Part shown: one piece after another, positions 1 to 9,564 of the stretch
Position numbering within the stretch: position 1 is the stretch's first letter
Layout: every line of letters begins with the position of its first letter
Origin: Sabethes cyaneus
Taxonomy: Eukaryota; Arthropoda; Insecta; Diptera; Culicidae
Length of the DNA: 64,000 bases
Direction of reading: 5' to 3'
Assembly (NCBI RefSeq): GCF_943734655.1
Contig: NC_071354.1
Coordinates: 143,134,642 to 143,198,641 of the forward strand
The notes under the pieces: model-generated
The model's database searches: none
Seen by the model: the letters and a program-made list of their open reading frames with translations, nothing else
Told to the model about the DNA's origin: nothing
Position numbers and translations under genes: made by a program

Positions 1-1330
1 TAGCGATGTAACGCTCATGCGTACTTTCCCGTATAGGACTTTCTCAAGTGACTTTCCTCCTAGAGAGGATTGGATGTCAGGCTACATGGAAAGGAAAATT
101 TCCGACTATGTGGTCTGTTATACCGATGGTTCCTTGTACGAAGGTCGCGCGGGTGCTGGTGTTTACTGCCGTGAGCTAGAATTGGAGGAATCCTATTCGT
201 TGGGTAGTTACTGCACCGTTTTTCAAGCTGAAATCTTTGCAATTATGTGCGGAGCTCAGTTTGCACTTCAGAAAGAACTGATAGGCAAGATTATCTACTT
301 CTGTTCTGACAGTCAAGCCGCTATAAAAGCCCTTTGTGCGGCTAATTCTAAATCTAAAACAGTCATCGCCTGCCACACCCAATTAGAAGAACTAAGCATT
401 CTAAATGCCGTTCATCTGGTTTGGGTTCCTGGCCATTCTGGTATAACCGGAAATGAATGGGCTGATGAACTAGCAAGATCTGGAGCAGAAAAGTCGGTTT
501 TCGGACCGGAACCTGCTTTACCAATTGCGGCATGTTGGATAAAACAAAAGATTCGATCTTGGTTTTCATCTGAACATGTACGTTATTGGGAAAATCTTGA
601 AACTTGTCGTCAAACGAAAAGTTTCATTGTTAAGCCTTGTGAGAAGGTTGCGAAATTTCTTTTGCAACACTCAAAGGTAAATTGCAGTATTCTTGTCAGA
701 TCACTGACTGGTCACTGCAGGCTAAATTATCATATGGCTACGATTCAGCGAGCTGAATCGTTTCATTGTAATTTATGTGAATCCGACTACGGTACACCAT
801 ATCACGTAATTTGCAACTGTCCTGCAGTAGCACAATTGCGTCATAGGATCTTTGGATCCTACGTCTTAAATGAATCGGATTTTAGGAAACTAAAATTACG
901 AGACATTTTGATGTTCCTTACCGAAAGCGGTATTGAGCTATAAGCTCTTATTTATCATGAGTATACCCCCCAGGGGGTGTACTTTTGATAAGTTAACTAC
1001 CAAGGATTGCAGTATCCCTTCGGGGGTACAAAAATCTCTCGGTATATATATGTTTGTGTTTGTCCAAATTCCTCATCCACCCCTTCCTATTCCTCCTGTT
1101 TTCCTTCCCGTCCTCATCAGGTAAATGATGACACGGGCAAGATGGGCAAGGCACAAATCTTCCACATGATTGTGAGGAACGTGCTGCTCGAGCCAAAGAT
1201 GCTGATACCTGATACCTTCCTGTCCGCATACGACCCTAGTTTCCACCGGTTGTCCGATTTCCACTAAGCAACGTATCCCGGATGGTACCACGAGGAGGTA
1301 GGGATCGGAGTTGCTGAATAAGAGGCTGTG
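1..1330 (+). mobile_element. 3' end of RNase-H-bearing non-LTR retrotransposon
   Basis: The RNase H reading frame stops at 943 and is followed by a non-coding stretch without a long frame, taken as the 3' UTR. The right boundary is not sharp: I see no poly-A or clean tandem tail, so 1330 is an estimate and the tail could reach about 1460. The 5' part lies outside the window. Confidence 0.6.
2..943 (+). CDS. Non-LTR retrotransposon ORF2 C-terminus with RNase H domain (5' partial)
   Basis: The frame is open from base 2, so the protein enters from the left edge; about 313 residues are visible. Counting from the ATG at 17, an RNase H fold covers roughly residues 30-160, and all four expected acidic residues are present: D37 in YTDGS, E72 in FQAE, D98 in CSDSQ and D150 in NEWADELA, with the VPGHSG motif before the last. 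RNase H cuts the RNA strand of the RNA:DNA hybrid made during target-primed reverse transcription. A cysteine/histidine cluster near the end (CNLC, then H and C about 13 residues on) is usual for the C-terminus of these elements. The domain order fits Loa/Outcast/I-type mosquito elements; the clade is inference because the reverse transcriptase lies outside the window. The visible part has no stop or frameshift, so this is a fairly young copy. Confidence 0.85.
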   Translation, partial: SDVTLMRTFPYRTFSSDFPPREDWMSGYMERKISDYVVCYTDGSLYEGRAGAGVYCRELELEESYSLGSYCTVFQAEIFAIMCGAQFALQKELIGKIIYFCSDSQAAIKALCAANSKSKTVIACHTQLEELSILNAVHLVWVPGHSGITGNEWADELARSGAEKSVFGPEPALPIAACWIKQKIRSWFSSEHVRYWENLETCRQTKSFIVKPCEKVAKFLLQHSKVNCSILVRSLTGHCRLNYHMATIQRAESFHCNLCESDYGTPYHVICNCPAVAQLRHRIFGSYVLNESDFRKLKLRDILMFLTESGIEL

Positions 1331-1509
1331 AACCTCCGCGGAATCTATTTTATAGCTGCATGTATAGACTGCGAGGTTTGGAGCGCATTATTCAACCATT
1401 TACCATCCAAGCTGATATATTAAACTGCCTTTGCATCGCCGTGATAAGCGAAAGAGAAGACAATCTCTCATTGTTAGTTAGGTCCTTTTGAAAAGTTTCG
1501 TGAGATAAA

Positions 1510-2010
1510 CTCGACGTCATCACTTACCTTTTTGGTGGGGGATGTAAAGTACTCGGTCCTTTGCCAATCGTTGCGTCCAGCGTCTAGTGGTTTTCGTCGC
1601 CCGTTATGGCCACGACACCGTGCTTCGCAGGAAAGAAGTTTTTCAACAGCACCTTCAGCAGTTCTCTGGGCAATTGCCTGTTACTCAGACACAGCCAGTC
1701 TCGCTTAACGCTTCCGCATAAAAATGTCCATTTTGACCAAGTACTTCTTCGCCGTTTAGCCGGTTTTTCCGACCTTCCGGTCCAATGAGCGGAACGACGA
1801 GACCACCTTGCCCTCGGTCTTTATCTTTAGCTTCTACTCCACTAGCTTTCCATACAGCACTTTCGCTTTTCTCGCGGGAGAGGATGTTGCGAATGCGAGA
1901 TTGCTCTACTCGGCGTTACGAAGTGCTTCACCTCGCTTCTGTGGTGCTTCTTCGCTACGGGATGGAGCTGGCAGTACGAACAAAGCATCGAGCGTAACTG
2001 TTTAACGGTT
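1510..2010 (-). pseudogene. Old Tc1/mariner-like transposase relic, copy 1
   Basis: This degraded stretch shares blocks with the better relic at 8.0-8.8 kb in the same orientation. The two share the segment around gacgtcat...cttacct...tgtggggga-like at 1513-1545 and 8309-8335, and a highly similar end block at 1968-1998 and 8778-8805 (GCAGTACRAACAAAGCATCG). No intact frame survives, and the family call rests on the second copy, where transposase motifs can be read. Confidence 0.45.
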
Positions 2011-2329
2011 TTCACCATGGCTACTGCATGCAAATCAACTGAAAACATGGCATGAAAAATCACAAAATTAGTATAGCCTTTAATGGATATGTTATTACAA
2101 AAGTTTCACTGCAATGCAGGGCCTTTTTGGCACCCCTAAGAGCCTGCACCCTTGGCGGGGGCCAATCTGGCCAACTGCACGCTACGGCGCTGATCATAGG
2201 TTGACTCAAAATGCACCCAACCCACCATTATTCTATTTTCACTCACTCGGATTCGAACATGCATCATGTCGGTCGGAAGCCGTCGTCGTCGAACGCATCT
2301 GAGCTAATCTGAAATATGACAGGTGCCCA

Positions 2330-2800
2330 GTTTTAGCCTATGTAGATTTACAAATGCTGGTGATAAGTTTGTACAATGTTTATTCGGCTTTTATTCCACT
2401 CTTATTCCACAATAATGCTTTTGATACGTTTGTACAACATTAATTCGACGTGAGTTGGTTGCTTTTAAATGGCTCTTATTCCACACATGCACTTAGTAAT
2501 GCATTAGTAGTAAGTATAATACGTTGATATTTTCATGGTAGCCTTAAGCGACCGGTTTTCCACACCTGCTCTTAGCTGTGCTGCTAATACGTTTGCACAA
2601 CGTTTATTTGACTCTTACACAGCATAACAATTACAGAACAACGTATAGATGTTGATTAGAAGCTAAAAAATAATGGAAATGACGTTTAAACAACCGGTAA
2701 TTCAGCAAATTCGCTTTTTCAGCACCGGATGCTACCACACAACTCTTATTCCACACCTGCTCGTTTAAGTGCTGCCGTTCTTTGAGGCTAGCGGGCAACA
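2330..2800. repeat. Degenerate direct repeats
   Basis: Imperfect units related to gataCGTTTGTACAACrtTTATTCG recur near 2360, 2416 and 2586, mixed with several copies of cTCTTATTCCACa near 2398, 2471 and 2746. Spacing is irregular, so this is a decayed tandem or element-internal repeat. The rest of 2060-3330 is AT-rich with no recognisable gene. Confidence 0.45.
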
Positions 2801-3339
2801 TCGTAGAAACGATGCAATCATGAAAGTATATTCATTATACATAAAAGTGGTACTCAATATACTAAAAAAATAGGCTCAAGCTTTGATTTTCATGCAAAAA
2901 TCATTATCGGGAGGAATGTCAGGTAAGAAATTGTCTAATTTCTGTTTTTCGTTTTTCAAGACCAACGCTCTACCCAGTTATTTTTTCAATTCAGACATAA
3001 TCACAAAATCAAAACAAATAAAATCATTTTGTTATAGTTGCCCTTTTACTTCAAGAGGAAAAAAGGAAAAATTGACCAGTTATTTTTTTCGCAATTTTCC
3101 TAAATTATTGTATTGAAAGTTATTGTATTGAATTGTTGTGATATTAATATCAAAATGTCAAGAAATCTGTTCTGAATACAGTTTTCATATTGTCAGTACG
3201 AAAAAAATTGCGTATGTGGTTCGGAAACTCCCTTACCCAATTAGAAAGTTAATTTAGCAAGCAGTTCAGTTTTATCATATCAAGATTCAATTGGGCGTTT
3301 TTGAATCATTAAATATCTTTGCATATAATTGTTTCATCG

Positions 3340-4320
3340 TTTTTTTAATTATTCCGCGAGCCGCGTCGCAAGGACAGCCTCTGCGGGCGGCAGGGTAATA
3401 GCAAACAAGTTTGATCAGAATTCCGAAAGGAAGTCAGACCAGAATGATTTTCTCCAGAATATAGCACAGAGACGGTTCCTCAACTTAAACTCATTGCCTA
3501 ATATGAGATTCCGTCTAGTAACGATTTAATTTTTACACATTTGTAATAGTATAACAAATATCATTAGATTAATCGAATCCGCTCTCCCCTATATTTTTCG
3601 CCATTCACCTTCGCTCCGGTTGCGCTGCAGCTCGCGACTACAACTCAATAGCCACCTTTGGGGCGCGATAATACGATACTGTCTTCAAGACTTCATTCAG
3701 CCAACTCGCCAACTCAAACCAGCAGAGAATAAAACAACTTCAAGCAACACTCAGCGTTGCGCTCTCCTTCAGCTTAACTTACACGTCGTTCATAAGCCGG
3801 TGTGGTCTTGGGCCTGATCACGAGCTATCCGATCAGCAGTCTGTGTTGAGTCACTGCCGCAGAAAGGTGTACCGGATCGATTTCTTTCGCGTGTCTTTTC
3901 GCGTGTAAGCGTTGTTAGCTTCTAACAGCCGTGCAGCGGCATACGTTTCGTCTATCCTCGCGAAAAGCGCTGAGAACCGCGAAGTGCCGCGCGCTGTCTC
4001 GCCACTCCAGTGCTTCCCGTCCGTAACACCCGTCACGTTCACTCACAAACTGATTGAGTCGCACCGTAATCATTCCGGGCGTACAATATCTGTTTGTGGG
4101 TTCTCTTACTATTATCGCTGTGTTTTTTTGCTGTTCACTGTTTCCCGCAGTTGCACATAATTAGAAAGTTTAATTCAAAAACTATTTTTTCTGCTTTTCG
4201 CACTGCATTTTTTCTACATTTCACGCAATCATCTAGTTCATTGTGATTTTTGTTTCTGTTCTATTTCTTCGCTTGATAGCTGAATCAATTCGCGTGTAGT
4301 AAATCTCACCATAAATGCGT
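3340..4320. other. Upstream region of the 4.8 kb first exon; GC-richer patches, no gene recognised
   Basis: The patches at 3350-3400 and 3600-4080 are noticeably richer in G and C than their surroundings and lack the transposon signatures seen elsewhere. They could be promoter-proximal or 5' UTR sequence for the exon at 4795, but no frame here resembles a known protein. Confidence 0.25.
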
Positions 4321-4325
4321 TGGTA

Positions 4326-4372
4326 ATCAATATATTTTGATGTTTAGCCTGTTTTTAGCATTTCAGTTGTGC
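4326..4372 (+). promoter_or_regulatory. Candidate core promoter (TATA-like box plus initiator)
   Basis: A TATA-like aatatatttt at about 4328-4337 lies some 30 bases before TTCAGTTGTG at about 4361-4370, which matches the insect initiator consensus TCAGTY. The spacing is right for a TATA/Inr promoter. Transcription from here would give a 5' UTR of about 430 bases leading to the ATG at 4795. An alternative is the ataaaagg at about 4760, which would leave almost no leader. There is no transcript evidence. Confidence 0.35.
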
Positions 4373-4794
4373 TCATCGTACTCTATCCGAACAAAGTGAA
4401 AGGTGGCTCGTTTGTTGCCGATATAGTTCGGCTAAGTGTATCCGTTTTTCAGTATCATTGTAATTCATACACGATAGTGACGAGTAAAATAGATAGCAAT
4501 AATAACAGCGCGAGAAATCGGTGGCTATTGCTTGGACGGTACCAAAACGAGATAATAATAAGAGTTTCAGTGCGCAGATATCTAGCGTTCAGTTAATCCT
4601 CGAAATGCTTATACTGTCGGTTACGTAACCTTAAGTTGAAAATTGCATAAATTGAGTGAATGTTTACAGTTTTTGTTGTTTATCTTGCCCCATAGTCAGA
4701 TACTAATTGACGAGTATCTATAATCAAGAAGTGGTTGGTGAGTGCTCGTTAACTCGCTCATAAAAGGTGCTCAAGGAGAACCACCGTATTCAGC

Positions 4795-4864
4795 ATGAAG
4801 CTCGTCAGCATTGGTCTGACCATTCTGGTCGGACTTTGTAGCGCCTTCGTCTGCAATGCAAAAG
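4795..4864 (+). CDS. First coding exon of a secreted or membrane protein (signal peptide only)
   Basis: The exon encodes 23 residues starting MKLVSIGLTILVG and ending in CNAK: a basic n-region (K2), a hydrophobic core of about 15 residues and small residues (SA, NA) near a likely cleavage site. This is a classic signal peptide. It ends in AAAG followed by GTAAGT, an ideal 5' splice donor, leaving phase 1 with a glycine-type codon (Gnn) spanning the junction. It is too short for ordinary ORF calling. Nothing downstream could be confidently matched as exon 2, so the protein's identity is unknown and the next exon may lie behind a long, transposon-filled intron, possibly outside the window. Upstream is a plausible TATA/Inr promoter. 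What is seen: signal peptide and donor; what is inferred: that the gene is live. Confidence 0.55.
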
Positions 4865-5430
4865 GTAAGTTGAGCTGAAGGTCATTAGCGTCCGCAGACC
4901 GGATCTCCCACGCCAGACTACGATTTGTCGTATTCACATTTGGGATCTTATTCAGGAACTGACTCACACACAAGGCAGTTGTGAGTACACGACCATGAAC
5001 ACAGACGCTGTTTAAATACGTATAACTGTTGTTGGTTCAAATGTATGGACTGAATGAGGCCGCAATTGTTTGGAGAAACGTTTGTTCAATATATTCGCCG
5101 CCACAGAATCGCCAATCGACTGCTTTGCAGCAAACAGCATCCATTTAAGGATAGTGGTTTGGTCCGTGAATGAGAAGATTGAATGTACAGTTGTTGCTGG
5201 CTGCAACTTTTTGTTTCAACGTCAAACTCGTTTCGACCTGCGAGCGCAAGCGTCCGACGCGACGTTATACTCGACAGGACTACCGTCATTTAGAGTAAGA
5301 TTATCCTATTTGAACTCTTTATTGCTATGAAGAGCTATGTGAGAGGCTGTGGAATCTTTTTTTGGTGTTTTTCTAGGCGCATATATTCGAATATTTCGAA
5401 ATGGCGTAGTTATTTCTTCATTACAAATTA
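4865..5430. other. Presumed start of intron 1
   Basis: This follows the GTAAGT donor of the signal-peptide exon. No repeat family or coding sequence was recognised. Confidence 0.3.
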
Positions 5431-5559
5431 CAGGCGGACTCGATTATCCGGGCGAAAAAAAAATTTTTTTAAATAGGTTTTTCGAAATGTGTTTACGTTC
5501 AAAATGTGTTTAACATTATAAAAAAAAAATTTTTCACCCGTATAATCGAGTCCGTCCTG
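5431..5559. mobile_element. 129-bp MITE with ~30-bp inverted repeats
   Basis: The ends are near-perfect inverted repeats: caggCGGACTCGATTATCCG on the left and the reverse complement of a very similar sequence (with cgtataatcgagtccg) on the right, each running into an A- or T-rich tract. TA lies immediately outside both ends (5429-5430 and 5560-5561), the target duplication of Tc1/mariner-mobilised MITEs. It has no coding capacity. Confidence 0.8.
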
Positions 5560-6021
5560 TACTACAGTGAAATATATTGCTTATAAATACACAAAGATCA
5601 TATAAATACATAATCTGCACAGTTAACAAAAATAAAAACTCAGCTCTATTTCAATCAAATTTTAATGACAGGGATCAGCGAATTCCAATGTTTATCATAC
5701 GTTTATCAATCTTGATTCATGAGACACACCGTGACTCTTGCCGGAACTAGAGGCTAAAAATAAATTCAGCATACAACGTCGAAAAAATTGTTTCCCACAC
5801 AACAATTAAACAGTCAGTTCAACAGACGACTTATATATCCTCAAGACTTGTGATACATATACGATTATTTAGGAGTTTTTCATCTGTAAATAAACTATCA
5901 TAGCCGCTAATTCTCTTGAATATTTCAGATTTAATCACTTGTATATTAGAATTGCATAACTTATTGCGTTCTCGCATTGCATTTGACTGAAGTTTTTGGA
6001 GTGTCTTAGTAGAATACGAAA

Positions 6022-6127
6022 CCTGAAAATTAAATAAAAAGAAAACTTATCCAATTTATAAATAATATATGAATGTATACATAGTAGAATTAAATTGGAT
6101 AAGTTTTCTTTTTATTTAATTTCCAGG
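6022..6127. repeat. 37-bp inverted repeat with 32-base loop
   Basis: Arms 6022-6058 and 6091-6127 match at 36 of 37 positions (one a/g difference at position 5). The sequence just before the left arm, gtgtcttagtagaatac, resembles heads of other dispersed repeats at 29.9, 47.6 and 49.4 kb, which favours a small fold-back MITE over a hairpin RNA gene. Confidence 0.7.
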
Positions 6128-6419
6128 CATTGCGTTCATTATAAAAATTTTAACCTTTCGTTCTTTAAATCACTTCAAAGTGTCGCTGCAAACAAAAGCT
6201 GACACTCCAAGATGTTTCACTCGATTGCCGATGTCATATGGCATCATTTGCTAATGCAATTTTTTATCAAACTCATCAACTCATCAAACTCATCATCAAC
6301 TCATGCACGGACTTAATTTTTGCCACAGATAATAAACAAACTAACTTATTATAGCGCTCAATACTGTTGAATGGTGTGTATTTGCATATAAAACAAAACC
6401 AAAGCCAGCTACTGTGAAC

Positions 6420-7065
6420 AGAACGAACGAAAATCGATTGACAGTAGCCTGTCTATGCATATGTCATTTGTGTTCGAAAGTTCAGAAATCATTGAGCAAA
6501 TATCCTCAAATCAAACTTCAAATTACTTTTTAGAAAAATATCCATCAAAAGAATTTTAAATAAACCTTTAACCATTAGAAAAAAAACCCAACAACTCTTC
6601 ATTAACCGTACTGCACTGCTATGATAAAAAATCAAGCTCATCGTTTTAATGCTATGTAATCCTGTTCCACCCTATACTAACCAAACTCGCGTAACATGAA
6701 GTATAGCAATTTCAGCAACACTGTCGTTTTATAAAACTTCAATGTATTGAGCCGTGTAAAATAAATGATGAATGGATTTATCCCGTTCGAACGAGTCCTG
6801 TCCTATCGGCTTTTTTCTTCCTAAGTTGCAATCGTCAAGGCACGAATCGCATTCACAGTAGCCAGTTCGAAATAGATGTATCGTCTCTAATTTCGAAGTT
6901 GAGAAATCTAGAGAAAAATCTCAAAAGAACATTGAAATAAGTTTTTCAATGCAAGAAAAAAACAAATAACTCTTCAGCAAGAGCACGTTTGTCTGTACCA
7001 ACAGTGATTGAAACCAAGCTCATCATTTTGTACTTATTCAATCCTGTTCCGTCCGGTCTGAGTGT
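6420..7065. repeat. Diverged direct duplication (~240 bp units)
   Basis: The segment 6420-6680 reappears in altered form at 6840-7065. Shared blocks include acagtagcc, taactcttca-like and atcaagctcatc followed later by aatcctgttcc. The unit offset is about 380 bases. The age and origin are unclear. Confidence 0.4.
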
Positions 7066-7664
7066 GTTTTGTTACTCTTTAGCACCGTTGCAAGGAGCTT
7101 GTCCATCGAGTAGCAAAAGAATATTTATGTAATTTTTTCTTTAATCTATTGTTCACTAAGATAAAAATTATCTGGTTGCAAATAAATACAGTCAAACCTG
7201 TCTTTAAGCGATCTTATTTGTCCGAATTTTCAGTTGTATGATTTTCTACCTACTTTTGATTACTTAAAGTGTACAAATAATCCCTCATTTGAAAAAAAAA
7301 ATCAGAAGAAAATTTATACTTCTTTCAAACGTAACAGTAGTACAATAGGCAATAAAATAAACTTTTGAGATCTCTATCAGGTTTCTTGTCATTGTTTGAT
7401 TTTGTATCACTAACATGACAACTCCGGCTAAATAATCCCAGTTGTCTGCCGATCTATTGATTATGGACGATTTCAGTGACACGTCCTTAAGGTATAATGT
7501 TTACAATGATTGTACACAATCACACTAAGAATCCTGAATAAATAGTATAAAACCCTAAAAATATAAGTTCCTTCGCAACATTGAGAACAGAGGTATGCAA
7601 GCAAAATGTGGAAGACGATATTTTTTAAAAGGAATTTCTTGTCTCATGTCAGTTCGTCAGTTAA
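7066..7664. other. Anonymous AT-rich stretch
   Basis: No gene or clear repeat recognised. Confidence 0.3.
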
Positions 7665-7874
7665 ACAAAGCAAAACCTTGGGCATAACCGTCTTTTAAGA
7701 CGTTACCCTTGTTTATGGACAGATTTTACAGCCGTGTATTAGAGTACAGGACAATTACGGGCTTAGCGCAACCATTCTACTGACTCTAAGCAGCCCCGCG
7801 CAGCCGAGATTCGAAAATACGACTACTGACTCTGGTTTGTTAGATTAGCGTCGTATCTCGAAACTAACTGGGCG
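7665..7874 (-). mobile_element. Feilai-like tRNA-derived SINE
   Basis: Read on the minus strand, it starts with a tRNA-like head (A-box-like part near gcccagttagtttcgaga, B-box-like TATTTTCGAATCTCGG), continues through gtgtaatacacggctgt-like sequence and ends in cccaaggttttgctttg. Relatives in the window lie at 17.2, 32.8, 50.3, 60.6 and 61.8 kb. The head and tail resemble mosquito Feilai SINEs, which RNA polymerase III transcribes from the internal boxes and which borrow LINE machinery to move. Confidence 0.7.
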
Positions 7875-8011
7875 GTCATCAGCGGTTAACATATCCAATG
7901 GACTAATGAACGGCGATGAAAAAAAAACTGTTAACGATAATTCAATGGAACAACTTTTCCTTATATTCTACTTTTATTAAACCTTCTATAAAAGTGTTTC
8001 GACGCCTTACC

Positions 8012-8820
8012 AGGCAGCCTTACAACAGTTGACAGACCCGTTTGAAGATCGCCCAAAAATTTTCTATCCCTGGTAGTTGGGGGACGAAGGGAGAGTTGGC
8101 GATTTTCGATACAGCCCGTTCATGTCGTCCAGTGGCCTCTTGCTATAATGGACTAAGACCTGGTCCGGCCAAAACACAATATTCTTTCGCGTCATATTTC
8201 TTGATGAAGGCGGCAACTTCCGGCAGGTACTTCATATTGTGTCTCCACATTCACCACAAGTCCCGAAGTAAATAAAAATGGTTGGTGTGAAAGATATATT
8301 TGACGTCATTGCTTACCTCTTTGTGGGGACGTAAACCGTCAAGCGGCCGGAATCAGGCTTCCATTCGACGCTCTCGCCTTTCTCCAGAAGCGTATTTTGG
8401 ACAACTTCCGAATCAACTATGTCTGGAGAACACGAACTGCCTCACGATCAGGGTTCCACATGCACAGATTATTCTGTGTTTAATAGATATTTGAAAGAAA
8501 TCGCCTGTACAGAATCTGTATGCATAGAATACAGATTTTCGCCAAATTACACAGATTAAACAGATTTTCGAGCTTTTACATGAGAGTGAAAGAGACGGAA
8601 ATAGTCAGTAAAATGACTCTCTATTTCTTTCGCTCTCATGGTTTTGCGTTGGACAGATTTTTGCACAGATATTTTTCCTCGCCGTACAGATTGTCAGATT
8701 TTTTCAACAAAAAACATAGAATTATATGTGGCATCCCTGCTCACGATATCCAACTTCTTCATTCCGGAATGAAAGTGGCAGTACAAACAAAGCATCGAGC
8801 GTAGTTGTTTGCACTGTTTT
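8012..8820 (-). pseudogene. Tc1/mariner-like transposase relic, copy 2
   Basis: Minus-strand reading gives recognisable pieces in the correct order. Near 8440-8340 is an N-terminal linker with GESVEWKPDSGR (the family's GE..ERKPGSGR block); near 8190-8170 is VFWPDQVLVHYSK, carrying the second catalytic aspartate context; near 8050-8015 is IENFWAIFKR, the block just after the third catalytic residue. These segments sit in different frames with stops between them, so the gene is dead. An intact enzyme of this family cuts and pastes its element at TA. The 8480-8720 stretch inside is rich in repeats of acagatt and may be a later insertion. Copy 1 lies at 1.5-2.0 kb. Confidence 0.65.
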
Positions 8821-9560
8821 TGTCATGGCTGCTACAAAAACGAGTGAAAGTTCACGTTCCTATGCTAATCCAGCAAGGATTATCGGATTATCATTCCTGC
8901 AACTCTCACTCGGTTTGTTTACATTTTGGAATTGGGTTCTTTTGAATTGTTGGTCTTCAACTAGTGTCTACAAAATGCCTTTCTGAAAATAACACGACTG
9001 TTCCGTGCTACTTTGGTCGGATTTAGCATCTTGCCATTACGGAACAAATACCGTGGAGTGCTTGTGCAGAAACCACAGACAGAAAACAGAAGTGGAAGTT
9101 AGAATTAAACCACATACGTATCATTTTCTTTAGACAATAGTGAACCTGATGATAGAGAGATACTTTTTTCCACGAAAACATACGAACGCATACGGGAGTA
9201 CATTGTTCCGATTATGACATAGTATTGTTCCGATTATAGCAGCCAGTATACGAAAGCATATCCCAGCAAGAGTTTTTCGTCCGACGTTAGAACAACGCAA
9301 GCAATCTGGCCAATATCGTGCGACAAATTCTTAATGTAAAGTGACCAGATTTTTTTTTGGATGAATGCGGGCGTATTGAATGGCTTTTTTGCTAAATCGG
9401 TTCGGTAGTATAGACCATTTAGAAATTGGGCACTTTTTTTCTGGCGATAGTGGCACTGCCAGTGGCCGTGGATGCTAGCTCTTGGTTGCGTTGTGCTATT
9501 TGTAAACAGTTCTGCTCAGTATATTTTTTCACAGTTTAAAGGTAACGTGGTTTCGAGATA
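8821..9560. other. Anonymous flank of the ITmD37E-like relic
   Basis: No gene recognised. The left part of the next transposon probably begins within 9330-9470, but I cannot define its inverted repeat. Confidence 0.3.
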
Positions 9561-9564
9561 TTCA

